Below are positions 19,093 to 28,040 of a stretch of 64,000 bases of DNA, in pieces. This DNA comes from Bacteroidia bacterium. Its GTDB lineage: Bacteria > Bacteroidota > Bacteroidia > AKYH767-A > OLB10. The position numbers and the translations under genes were made by a program. The notes under the pieces were generated by a model. That model did no database searches. It had not been told where the DNA came from and saw only the letters and a list, made by a program, of their open reading frames with translations. Every line of letters starts with the position of its first letter. Position 1 is the stretch's first letter. The stretch covers positions 682,001 to 746,000 of the forward strand of contig JBAOIA010000012.1 in NCBI GenBank assembly GCA_037045145.1. The letters run 5' to 3'.

Positions 19093-20319
19093 TTAAAATG
19101 TAAAACTTGCCATGAGTAAGTTCAAATCACGAAAAGGCAAACGGTACAAATCACTGACGTATTTATTGGTTACTGTACCTCTGAACAGATAAACACCAGA
19201 ACGAAAAGAAGCATCTTTCCACAACAAACTTTCAAGTCCTCCATGCTCACCAACATTCAACAGAATGGGAGTAAATATATTACTCAATGCATGTGAAGCT
19301 GTTTTAGCTACACGGCTTGCGATATTAGGTACACAATAATGCACCACACCATACTCTCTGAAAGTAGGCTGCGTGTGGTTGGTTGCCTTAGACGTTTCGA
19401 AACATCCACCCTGATCTATGCTGACATCTATCACTACGGAACCGAATTTCATTTCGCTTACCATCTCTTCTGTCACTACAATTGGTGTGCGTCCTGTTCT
19501 TGCATGTAATGCGCCAATGGCAACATCACAAGTACGCAGTGCTTTTAGCATGGTGGACTGCGTCAGTGTACTGGTAAAGACATGTTCGCCAAGATTTCTG
19601 ATTACACGTCTGAGTTTATACATATTGTCATCAAAAATTTTGACATCGGCACCAAGACCCATGGCTGTGCGTGCAGCATTTTCACCAACTGTGCCGGCAC
19701 CAAGAATAACAACTTCCGATGGAGGTACACCTGCAATGCCTCCAAGCAACTCCCCTTTTCCTCCTGTCGTGTTGCTCAATAATTCGGATGCAATAAGTAT
19801 AGAAGTACGGCCCACAATTTCGCTCATGGCTTGTATTACCGGCATCAGTGAAGAGTCGTCTTTCATATATTCATAACCAATGGCTGTTATTTTCTTTTTG
19901 GCCATTTTCAGAAAGAAATCTTTGCTCTGCATATTAACCTGCAATACAGAAAACAATGTTTGTTTATCGTGCATTAATTCAAGTTCATCATTGGTAGGCG
20001 CTGCAATTTTAATAATAATGTCAGCCGAATAAACTTCTTTGGCACTATAAACAATTCTTGCACCTGCTTCGCTATAATCTGTATCAGTAAAGTTTGCAGA
20101 GTCTCCGGCACTGGTTTCAACCATTACCTGATGTCCATTACTTGTCAGCACTGCTACCGAATCGGGTGTCAACGCAATACGATGTTCCTGAAATGAAATT
20201 TCTTTCGGAATACCAATCAGCACTTCTCTTTTTGTCTTCTGAACTTCGAGCATACTTTCGCGTGGAAGCAATACCGATTCTGAAGAAAACATTCCACCAC
20301 TCTTTGGCGCAGTTGTCAT
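19093..20319 (-). CDS. ald: Alanine dehydrogenase/PNT family protein
   Basis: A 408-residue cytoplasmic protein of the alanine dehydrogenase / pyridine nucleotide transhydrogenase family. It has GIPKEISFQEHRIALTPDSV near the N-terminus and the NAD-binding GAGTVGENAA at 207-216. The C-terminal part reads DVSIDQGGCFETS and HYCVPNIASRVAKTAS. Family enzymes interconvert L-alanine and pyruvate plus ammonia with NAD. By eye, the region expected to carry the catalytic His (family YLHLA) reads VLQVN here, so the activity is less certain than the name. The start overlaps the tsaE end by 4 bp, third in the porX-tsaE-ald unit. Confidence 0.85.
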   Translation of the reverse strand: MTTAPKSGGMFSSESVLLPRESMLEVQKTKREVLIGIPKEISFQEHRIALTPDSVAVLTSNGHQVMVETSAGDSANFTDTDYSEAGARIVYSAKEVYSADIIIKIAAPTNDELELMHDKQTLFSVLQVNMQSKDFFLKMAKKKITAIGYEYMKDDSSLMPVIQAMSEIVGRTSILIASELLSNTTGGKGELLGGIAGVPPSEVVILGAGTVGENAARTAMGLGADVKIFDDNMYKLRRVIRNLGEHVFTSTLTQSTMLKALRTCDVAIGALHARTGRTPIVVTEEMVSEMKFGSVVIDVSIDQGGCFETSKATNHTQPTFREYGVVHYCVPNIASRVAKTASHALSNIFTPILLNVGEHGGLESLLWKDASFRSGVYLFRGTVTNKYVSDLYRLPFRDLNLLMASFTF

Positions 20320-20744
20320 ATCGTAACAATTATGGTGCGAATTTCGTTTTTCGCCTCCACTTGCACAAGTATATAGTCGAAATTTATAATGCCTTCAATT
20401 TTTTCAGGCCATTCAACAAAGCAACGGTGCCCACTGAAAAAATATTCTTCATAGCCCATATCATAAACTTCTCTCAGGTTATTGATTCTGTAAAAGTCAA
20501 AATGATATATCACTTCAATGGCAGAATGATATTCGTTTACGATTGAAAATGTTGGGCTGCTTACATTGTCAGTAACATTGAGTTGACTGCATAATGCTTT
20601 AATAAGAGTTGTCTTACCTGCTCCCATCTCGCCTTTAAACAAAACTATTTTTCTTTCTCCAATTACTTCAAGAATTTGTTTTGCTACATTACTTAACTCA
20701 TCCGGAGAACTACAAACAAAAACATGCTCACTCATTACTTTCAT
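20316..20744 (-). CDS. tsaE: tRNA t6A biosynthesis ATPase TsaE
   Basis: A 142-residue P-loop protein with Walker A GEMGAGKTT (38-46), the SSPTF motif (62-66), HFDFYR (81-86) and CFVEWPEKI. TsaE works with TsaB and TsaD to make N6-threonylcarbamoyladenosine at position 37 of ANN-decoding tRNAs; its ATPase resets the complex. The length is normal. Its start overlaps the porX stop by 4 bp (ATGA) and its end overlaps the ald start by 4 bp, so the three are translationally coupled. ATG codons at residues 1 and 4 are both possible. Confidence 0.95.
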   Translation of the reverse strand: MKVMSEHVFVCSSPDELSNVAKQILEVIGERKIVLFKGEMGAGKTTLIKALCSQLNVTDNVSSPTFSIVNEYHSAIEVIYHFDFYRINNLREVYDMGYEEYFFSGHRCFVEWPEKIEGIINFDYILVQVEAKNEIRTIIVTI

Positions 20745-22297
20745 TTGTTAACCAATGAAATAAAAGGTACAATCATTTCTTCAAGCGAAATGCCTCCATG
20801 CTGAAACGTATTTCGATAATGGTTTACGTAATAATTGAAATTATTGGGATATGCGAAAAATTTATCTTGTTTAGCAAAAACAAATGCAGTACTCACATTC
20901 AGACGTGGCAACAGTGCATCATTAGGGTTTTTTACTTCAAAAACATCACGCTTTTCATAGTTCAGATTCTTGCCTTGCTTATAACGCAGGTTGGTATTGG
21001 TGTTTCTGTCACCAATTATTTTTGATGGCTCTTTAACTCTGATAGTGCCGTGATCGGTTGTAATAATAAGCTTTACATTTTTCTGTGCTATACGCTTCAA
21101 TGCCTCAAGTAATGGCGAATGTTCAATCCAGGAAAGTGTAATAGAGCGATAAGCGGGTTCATCATCTGCCAGTTCACGAATTACCTGCATGTCTGTACGT
21201 GCATGTGAAAGCATATCCACAAAGTTGTAAACAATAACATTGAGTTTGTTTCCAAACAAATTCGGAATATTGTCAACCAACTCCTTTCCTGCATCCAGAT
21301 TCGTGATTTTGGTATAAGAGGATTTAATATTTTTTCTTAAGCGACTGATCTGATCTTTTAGCAAATCTTCTTCATGTAAATTTTTACCTCCTTCATCGTC
21401 ATCATTTACCCACCATTTTGGATGCATTTTCTCAATATCGGCAGGCATAAGTCCAGCAAACAAACTGTTTCGTGCATATTGTGTGGCTGTTGGCAGAATA
21501 CTGAAATAAGAATCTTCTTCTGTTACTCGGAAGAGTTCGCTAATCACAGGTTCAATAACTTTCCACTGATCGAAACGCAGGTTATCAATCAGAATAAAAA
21601 AAACAGGAACATCAGATGTCTCTGCCATTGGAATAACTCTGCGTTTAAGCACATGTTGCGACATGAGAGGTGCATTGTTTTCCGGATTTTTTATCCAACT
21701 GAAATAGTTATTTTCAACAAATTTCGAAAACAACCTGTTAGCTTCTTCTTTCTGCTGAATCAGAATTTCTGACATGCTTTCATCACGAACTTTATCGAGC
21801 TGCAACTCCCAATAAACCAGTTTTTTATACAACTCTGCCCACTCTGCATGCCCTAGCCTGTCACCAAGCATCATGCCTATCTGCCTGAATTCCTGTTGAT
21901 ATTGCGTGTTTGTTTTCTCACTGATTAATCGCTTGTTATCGAGATTCTTTTTCAGTGATAACAAAATCTGATTCGGGTTAACAGGTTTAATCAGATAGTC
22001 GGCAATCTGTGAACCAATTGCGTCTTCCATAATAGACTCTTCTTCACTCTTGGTAATGAGAACAACAGGAATATTACTATTGATACTTTTTATACGTAGC
22101 ATCGTTTCTATACCACTGAGCCCTGGCATATTCTCATCTAAGAAAACTATATCGAATAGTTCCTTCTTGAAAATTTCCAATGCATCTGTCCCACTGTTTG
22201 CGGTAACAGTTTCATAACCTTTATCATTAAGAAATAAAATGTGTGGCCTTAATAAATCTATTTCATCATCAGCCCAAAGTATGCGTTGTTTTTCCAT
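20741..22297 (-). CDS. porX: T9SS response regulator PorX (receiver plus PglZ/alkaline-phosphatase-like domain)
   Basis: A 518-residue cytoplasmic protein. Residues 1-120 form a CheY-type receiver with the acidic pocket DDE (10-12), phosphoacceptor D54 (VFLDENMPG) and K104 (YLIKP). Residues about 220-518 form the PglZ/alkaline-phosphatase-superfamily domain: FFILIDNLRFDQW with D238, TATQYARN (270-277), DMLSHARTD (361-369), TTDHGTIR (413-420) and QHGG (499-502). In relatives PorX works with the histidine kinase PorY and a sigma factor to control T9SS genes. No porY lies in the window, but six T9SS cargo genes do. It is first in an overlapping operon with tsaE and ald. Confidence 0.95.
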   Translation of the reverse strand: MEKQRILWADDEIDLLRPHILFLNDKGYETVTANSGTDALEIFKKELFDIVFLDENMPGLSGIETMLRIKSINSNIPVVLITKSEEESIMEDAIGSQIADYLIKPVNPNQILLSLKKNLDNKRLISEKTNTQYQQEFRQIGMMLGDRLGHAEWAELYKKLVYWELQLDKVRDESMSEILIQQKEEANRLFSKFVENNYFSWIKNPENNAPLMSQHVLKRRVIPMAETSDVPVFFILIDNLRFDQWKVIEPVISELFRVTEEDSYFSILPTATQYARNSLFAGLMPADIEKMHPKWWVNDDDEGGKNLHEEDLLKDQISRLRKNIKSSYTKITNLDAGKELVDNIPNLFGNKLNVIVYNFVDMLSHARTDMQVIRELADDEPAYRSITLSWIEHSPLLEALKRIAQKNVKLIITTDHGTIRVKEPSKIIGDRNTNTNLRYKQGKNLNYEKRDVFEVKNPNDALLPRLNVSTAFVFAKQDKFFAYPNNFNYYVNHYRNTFQHGGISLEEMIVPFISLVNK

Positions 22298-22733
22298 TTT
22301 TTATTTCGCTCTAAATTACAAACAAAAACAAAACGTTTGCCTGATTATTTTATTGAGTTATAAAAAATTTTTCGGCCAGAAAACGAAATCATTATTTAAA
22401 TTATTGTTCTGAAAGTAAAGGTTCTCCTGTTAAAATGCCGCTTCATAAACAGTTTTATTGATAAAAACAACTGATAAATGCAAACAATTTATTAAAACGA
22501 TAACCTCCTAAAATTCAGTAGTAATACTTTTTAACAACAGTTGAAGAAATGAAAAATAAAGCAGCACCACCACTTATCTTTGCACCCTGATTTTTTTTAA
22601 CAGACACTTGTTTAAAAGGCATTTTTACCAAAACAGAACTGTCTGTATTTAAAGTATAATTTCAGCGGTCGGGCAATGTATTGCATTGCAGCCATTTTAT
22701 TAAATTTAAAAGAACTAAGACAATAACAGAAGC
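22298..22733. other. Divergent intergenic region between porX and parE
   Basis: This 436-bp AT-rich stretch separates divergent genes. It holds a promoter pointing toward parE (22551-22582). On the porX side I see only weak promoter matches (TAATTTAG). I see no RNA gene, clear hairpin or coding frame. Confidence 0.5.
22551..22582 (+). promoter_or_regulatory. Bacteroidota-type promoter for parE-parC-rsmB
   Basis: A -33 TTG (22551-22553), 21 bp, then TATCTTTG (22575-22582), matching the -7 consensus TAnnTTTG. The 5' leader would be about 145 nt to the ATG at 22734. Confidence 0.55.
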
Positions 22734-24596
22734 ATGTCAAAAAAAGCTACACATAATTACACCGAAGAAAGTATTCAAAGTTTAGACTGGAAAGAGCATA
22801 TCCGCCTCAGACCGGGAATGTATATTGGAAAACTAGGTGATGGCTCTTCGCGCGATGATGGTATTTACGTTTTACTGAAAGAGGTGATTGATAATTCCAT
22901 TGATGAATATGTGATGGGATATGGGAAAAAGATTGATGTTATTGTAGAAAACGGAAGTGTTACTGTTAGAGATTACGGGCGTGGTATCCCATTAGGAAAA
23001 GTTGTGGACTGTGTTTCTAAAATAAATACCGGTGGAAAATACGATTCACAGGCATTTCAGAAATCTGTTGGACTTAATGGTGTAGGTACTAAAGCTGTAA
23101 ATGCACTTTCCACATATTTTAAAGTTCAGAGTGTAAGAGAAGGCAAAACTACCATTGCAGAATTTGAAAGAGGCGAATTAAAAAAACAGCAAAAAGAAAA
23201 ATCATGCGATCTTGCTGATGGCACACTTATTAGTTTTATTCCCGATAATGAAGTGTTTATTGATTATAAATTCAACCATGAGTTTATAGAAAGAATGTTG
23301 AACAACTATGCATTCCTGAATGTAGGTTTAACGTTAAATTTCAACGGTAAAGAATTCTTTTCACAAAACGGATTGCTTGATTTGTTGAAGGCAAATCTGA
23401 GTGAAGAGGTGCTCTACCCTGCCATTCATCTAAAAGATAATGATATTGAAATTGCATTTACACACACACCAAGTTATGGAGAAGAGTATTTTTCATTTGT
23501 AAATGGACAGCATACCACACAGGGAGGAACACATCTTGCTGCATTTCGTGAAGCAGTAGTAAAAACGGTACGAGAGTTTTACAAAAAAGAATTTGACCCG
23601 AGTGATGTACGCGAAGGAATTGAGGCTGCTGTAAGTATTCGTATTCAGGAACCTGTTTTTGAGTCGCAGACAAAAACTAAATTAGGCTCACAAAACACTT
23701 ATCCAAACGGTCCGTCTTTACGCAACTGGATTAACGATTTCGTTAAAACCAACCTCGATAATTACCTTCACAAACATCCTGAAACTGCAGAAATCTGGTT
23801 GAAAAAAATTCAACAAAGCGAGCGTGAAAGAAAAGAAATAGCAGGTATTAAAAAACTTGCTAACGAACGTGCTAAGAAGGCAAACCTGCACAATAAGAAA
23901 TTACGTGATTGTCGCACACACCTCAACTCCAAGTCACCTGAAAGGTTTGAGTCAACACTATTTATTACAGAGGGCGACTCGGCAAGTGGTTCAATAACCA
24001 TATCACGTGATGTAAATACACAAGCCGTTTTCAGCTTAAAAGGCAAACCTTTGAACTGCTTCGGTCTCACCAAAAAAATTGTTTACGAAAACGAAGAGTT
24101 TAATCTGATGCAAAATGCATTAAACATTGAAGACGGGCTTGAAGAGTTACGCTACAACCGTATTGTAATAGCTACCGATGCCGATGTTGACGGAATGCAT
24201 ATCAGACTGTTGCTCCTGACTTTTTTCTTACAATTTTTTCCTGAATTGGTAAAAAATAACCACGTGTATATTTTACAAACACCACTTTTCAGAGTGAGAA
24301 ATAAAAAAGAAACCATTTATTGCTACAGTGAGCAAGAGCGTGTTGCTGCAATAGAAAAACTAGGTAGCAAACCTGAGATTACGCGTTTCAAAGGTCTTGG
24401 AGAAATTTCACCTGATGAATTTAAAAATTTCATAGGTCGTAAAATGCGCCTCGAGCCTGTGCGTATTGAAGGCGAAGGCTCCGTTCAGCATTTATTAGAA
24501 TATTACATGGGCAAAAACACACCCGACAGACAAGATTTTATTATCCGCAACCTTAAACTTGAAGAAGAATTAGAACCTGAAATTGCAGAAGCATAA
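22734..24596 (+). CDS. parE: DNA topoisomerase IV subunit B
   Basis: A 620-residue type IIA topoisomerase ATPase subunit. The GHKL ATPase domain shows [30 protein letters not shown] and [14 protein letters not shown]. The TOPRIM domain has EGDSASGS and the Mg-binding DADVDG, and the C-terminus has RFKGLGE. Topoisomerase IV decatenates replicated chromosomes using ATP. The length fits the Bacteroidota ParE. parC follows 51 bp downstream. Confidence 0.95.
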   Translation: MSKKATHNYTEESIQSLDWKEHIRLRPGMYIGKLGDGSSRDDGIYVLLKEVIDNSIDEYVMGYGKKIDVIVENGSVTVRDYGRGIPLGKVVDCVSKINTGGKYDSQAFQKSVGLNGVGTKAVNALSTYFKVQSVREGKTTIAEFERGELKKQQKEKSCDLADGTLISFIPDNEVFIDYKFNHEFIERMLNNYAFLNVGLTLNFNGKEFFSQNGLLDLLKANLSEEVLYPAIHLKDNDIEIAFTHTPSYGEEYFSFVNGQHTTQGGTHLAAFREAVVKTVREFYKKEFDPSDVREGIEAAVSIRIQEPVFESQTKTKLGSQNTYPNGPSLRNWINDFVKTNLDNYLHKHPETAEIWLKKIQQSERERKEIAGIKKLANERAKKANLHNKKLRDCRTHLNSKSPERFESTLFITEGDSASGSITISRDVNTQAVFSLKGKPLNCFGLTKKIVYENEEFNLMQNALNIEDGLEELRYNRIVIATDADVDGMHIRLLLLTFFLQFFPELVKNNHVYILQTPLFRVRNKKETIYCYSEQERVAAIEKLGSKPEITRFKGLGEISPDEFKNFIGRKMRLEPVRIEGEGSVQHLLEYYMGKNTPDRQDFIIRNLKLEEELEPEIAEA

Positions 24597-24647
24597 TTGA
24601 AATTTAAACGATTTATTTCATTGTCACCCGACACAAAAAAGTAACTA

Positions 24648-26801
24648 ATGAGCAAAAAAGATATTAAACCTGTAAAAACTTCCGTTAACTCCATAGTCGA
24701 ACAACCTGCTACACATATTTCAAATATGTATCAGACCTGGTTCTTAGATTATGCTTCGTATGTAATCCTCGAAAGAGCTGTCCCCTATCTCGATGACGGA
24801 TTAAAACCCGTTCAGCGCAGAATCCTGCACAGCATGTGGGAAATGGAAGATGGCAGATACAATAAAGTAGCTAACATTATTGGTAACACCATGAAATATC
24901 ATCCCCATGGAGATGCTTCAATTGGTGATGCACTGATTCAGATTGGTCAACGCGATTTGCTGATTGATATGCAGGGTAACTGGGGAAATATTTACACGGG
25001 CGATGCTGCTGCGGCCTCACGTTATATTGAAGCACGTTTATCAAAGTTTGCACTCGATGTGGTTTACAATCCTAAAACTACCGTTTGGCAGCTTTCATAC
25101 GATGGCAGAAATAAGGAGCCTGTTTCTTTGCCTGTAAAATTTCCATTATTATTAGCTTCGGGTATTGAAGGCATTGCTGTTGGTCTGGCCTGTAAAATAT
25201 TACCTCATAATTTTTGTGAACTGATACAAGGCTCTATTGATATTTTACGCAATAAAAAAACAAATATTCTACCCGATTTTGCTACCGGAGGTATTGCAGA
25301 TTTCAAAAACTATAATGAAGGATTGCGTGGCGGACGCATTAAGGTGCGTGCAGTCATCGAACAGAAGGATAAAAAAACACTGCTGATTAAACAGATTCCA
25401 TTCGGCACCACAACATCTTCACTCATTGACTCAATACTTTCTGCTAACGACAAAGGAAAAATAAAGGTTAAAAAGGTTGAAGACAACACTGCAGCAGAAG
25501 TTGAAATTGCAATTTATCTGCATCCTGACTCCAGCGAGGATATTGAAAAAACGAAAGAAGCACTTTATGCATTTACAGATTGTGAACTAAGCATAGCTCC
25601 CAACTCCTGTGTTATCCGAGATGGTAAACCAGAATTTCTGAATGTAAATGACATTCTGAAAGAATCAACTTACAATACATTGGAATTATTGAAACGTGAG
25701 TTGGAAATTGAGTTAAGTGAGTTAATGGAAGACTGGCATTTTTCTTCTCTTGAAAAAATATTTATCGAAAACCGTATTTATCGTAAAATTGAAGAATGCG
25801 AAACATGGGAAGCCGTAATTCAGGCCATTGACAAAGGATTAAATCCATTTAAAAAACTTTTAAAACGTGAAGTCACTCAGGATGATATTGTAAAGCTTAC
25901 AGAAATAAAAATAAAACGCATTTCGAAATTTGATGCTAAGAAAGCTGACGAACATATTAAAGCCCTTAACGATAAAATAAAAGTTGTAAAAGATAATCTT
26001 AAAAATCTGATACCTTTTGCTATTGCTTATTTTAAAGAGTTACTTAAAAAATATGGTAAAGGTAAAGAGCGAAAAACCGTTATCAGCGAAGAAGGATTTG
26101 AGCAGATTGAAGTAAGAAAAGTAGTTATCAATAATGCCAAGTTATACGTAAACCGTGAAGAAGGATTTGCAGGATTTGGTTTGAAAAAAGATGAACTTGT
26201 TTGTGAATGTTCAGATATAGATGATGTACTTGCTATTACAGGTGATGGTAAGTTTGTAGTGAATCGGATATCGGATAAGAGCTATTACGGTAAAGACATT
26301 CGCTTCATAAAAGTGTTTGAGAAGAATGATGAAAATACCGTTTACAATATGGTGTACAGAGACGGCCCACGAGGTGATTTGTTTATCAAACGTTTTACTA
26401 TTGGCGGCATCACACGTGAAAAAATATATGATTTGACCAAAGGAACTGAGAACTCTAAGATTATCTATCTAAGTATTTCCGGAACAGACAATGCCCCAAC
26501 CATTCAGATAGTGCTAAAGCCACGACCTAAATTAAAGAATACGATATTTAATGTAAACTTTAATGAGATGTTGATAAAAAACCGTTCTGCTGTTGGCAAT
26601 ATTCTCACCAAATTTCCTGTTCACAAAATCTCTGAAGTAAGCAAAGGAAGATCTGAATCATCTGCAATGAAAAGCGCTGAGCCTTCAAAAAAAAACGACA
26701 AGGAAAGTGAACCTGAGCTTTTTGAATTTACAAAAGAAAAAAGCAATACCGAACAGGTAAAAACGCCCACACAAAAAGTGCAGATGAAAATGGAAATCTG
26801 A
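24648..26801 (+). CDS. parC: DNA topoisomerase IV subunit A
   Basis: A 717-residue breakage-reunion subunit. It has LDDGLKPVQRRILHSMW, the winged-helix stretch MKYHPHGDASIGDALI, and the catalytic Tyr126 in ASRYIEARLS. A coiled-coil stretch spans about 330-480. The C-terminal beta-pinwheel region is short, ends in a charged Ser/Lys/Glu-rich tail, and lacks the GyrA box, which supports ParC rather than GyrA. It partners ParE immediately upstream. rsmB follows 3 bp after its stop. Confidence 0.93.
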   Translation: MSKKDIKPVKTSVNSIVEQPATHISNMYQTWFLDYASYVILERAVPYLDDGLKPVQRRILHSMWEMEDGRYNKVANIIGNTMKYHPHGDASIGDALIQIGQRDLLIDMQGNWGNIYTGDAAAASRYIEARLSKFALDVVYNPKTTVWQLSYDGRNKEPVSLPVKFPLLLASGIEGIAVGLACKILPHNFCELIQGSIDILRNKKTNILPDFATGGIADFKNYNEGLRGGRIKVRAVIEQKDKKTLLIKQIPFGTTTSSLIDSILSANDKGKIKVKKVEDNTAAEVEIAIYLHPDSSEDIEKTKEALYAFTDCELSIAPNSCVIRDGKPEFLNVNDILKESTYNTLELLKRELEIELSELMEDWHFSSLEKIFIENRIYRKIEECETWEAVIQAIDKGLNPFKKLLKREVTQDDIVKLTEIKIKRISKFDAKKADEHIKALNDKIKVVKDNLKNLIPFAIAYFKELLKKYGKGKERKTVISEEGFEQIEVRKVVINNAKLYVNREEGFAGFGLKKDELVCECSDIDDVLAITGDGKFVVNRISDKSYYGKDIRFIKVFEKNDENTVYNMVYRDGPRGDLFIKRFTIGGITREKIYDLTKGTENSKIIYLSISGTDNAPTIQIVLKPRPKLKNTIFNVNFNEMLIKNRSAVGNILTKFPVHKISEVSKGRSESSAMKSAEPSKKNDKESEPELFEFTKEKSNTEQVKTPTQKVQMKMEI

Positions 26802-26804
26802 TTC

Positions 26805-27965
26805 ATGCGTCAACAAACATTACTTAATCATATAACCGGCATCATTGCCGGTTTTGATTTTTCTGTACCTCTGCATCACTATCTGAAAAACTATTTCAGG
26901 CAGCACAAACAACTTGGCAGCCGCGACAGAAAAATAATTTCATCGGGATGCTATGCCTACTATCGCTGTGCTTTGCTTATGCCAAACAAAAGTTTTGAAG
27001 AACAATTGGCATTGAGCTTTTTTATTACCAATGAAACAAATTTATTAAGCGAATATTTATTTGAAAAATACCGGATTTCAAAAAATGACTACAATTGCCT
27101 CTCGGAAAGACTGGGGTTTGTTCAACAACAAGGAGGCATAACTCCTGATGAAGCGTTTCTGTTTTTAGATTTACTGCCTGAAGAAATTGATAAAAAGTTA
27201 TTTACTGAATCTTTGTTTCTACAACCATTAGTGTGGATAAGAATACGCAATGGTTTTGGAAAATCTGTATTAGATGAATTGAAGCTAAAAGAAATTACCC
27301 CAGTAAAAAGCATAAGTAATGCATTGGGTTTTGCCCCTGCCACAGCACTAACTACCCTTGAATCCTATACGAAAGGATGTTTTGAAATACAGGATTTATC
27401 ATCGCAACAAACACTTTCGCTGCTGCCCGGTAACTGCGGACAACGTATGTGGGATTGCTGCAGTGGATCAGGTGGCAAAACATTGCTATTAGCCGACCGT
27501 TTTCCAAAAGCTTCGTTTCTTCTGACCGACTTACGCACCTCTTCACTTCAAAATGCAGAAGCAAGATTAAATAAAACTGCATTCAGAAACTATAAAACAC
27601 TGCAAGCAGACCTTACGGCTGAATTAAACCTCGGTGAAAAATTTAATGTAATTATTGCTGATGTGCCATGCAGTGGTTCTGGTACCTGGAGTCGCACTCC
27701 TGAAAACTTTTGGAATTTTGATAAGAAAAAAATTAAGGACTATACCGACCTTCAACTGACCATTGCTAAAAATGCAACCAAGCATTTAAATAATAATGGC
27801 ATGTTTCTGTACTTAACTTGCTCTGCTTTTGCTGATGAAAACGAAGAAAACGTTAAATACATTGCAAAACAATGTAACCTTAATATTGTGGAGCAAACAC
27901 TTTTCCATGGATACAAATATCAATCCGACACCATGTTTAGTTGTTTGATGAAGTTGAATGGATAG
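26805..27965 (+). CDS. RsmB/NOP-family rRNA m5C methyltransferase
   Basis: A 386-residue S-adenosylmethionine-dependent RNA cytosine-C5 methyltransferase. The SAM loop is DCCSGSGGKT (217-226), motif IV is DVPCSGSGTW (286-295, Cys289), and the catalytic Cys339 lies in YLTCSAF, followed by DENEENV. The N-terminal 150 residues are helical, as in the RsmB RNA-binding domain, though shorter than in E. coli RsmB. The likely target is a cytosine in 16S rRNA. It starts 3 bp after the parC stop, so it is co-transcribed. Confidence 0.88.
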   Translation: MRQQTLLNHITGIIAGFDFSVPLHHYLKNYFRQHKQLGSRDRKIISSGCYAYYRCALLMPNKSFEEQLALSFFITNETNLLSEYLFEKYRISKNDYNCLSERLGFVQQQGGITPDEAFLFLDLLPEEIDKKLFTESLFLQPLVWIRIRNGFGKSVLDELKLKEITPVKSISNALGFAPATALTTLESYTKGCFEIQDLSSQQTLSLLPGNCGQRMWDCCSGSGGKTLLLADRFPKASFLLTDLRTSSLQNAEARLNKTAFRNYKTLQADLTAELNLGEKFNVIIADVPCSGSGTWSRTPENFWNFDKKKIKDYTDLQLTIAKNATKHLNNNGMFLYLTCSAFADENEENVKYIAKQCNLNIVEQTLFHGYKYQSDTMFSCLMKLNG

Positions 27966-27989
27966 GCTCAATTACTTATCTATAATCAT

Positions 27990-27997
27990 TACATTTG
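27990..27997 (+). promoter_or_regulatory. -7 promoter element (TACATTTG) for the PNGase F-like gene
   Basis: TACATTTG matches TAnnTTTG; the predicted start of transcription is near 28004. No standard -33 box is seen. A perfect 14-bp palindrome (28001-28014) covers the predicted start. Confidence 0.45.
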
Positions 27998-28040
27998 CTG
28001 TCGATAATTATCGAAAAAAAATAATCAATAAAATTAAATA

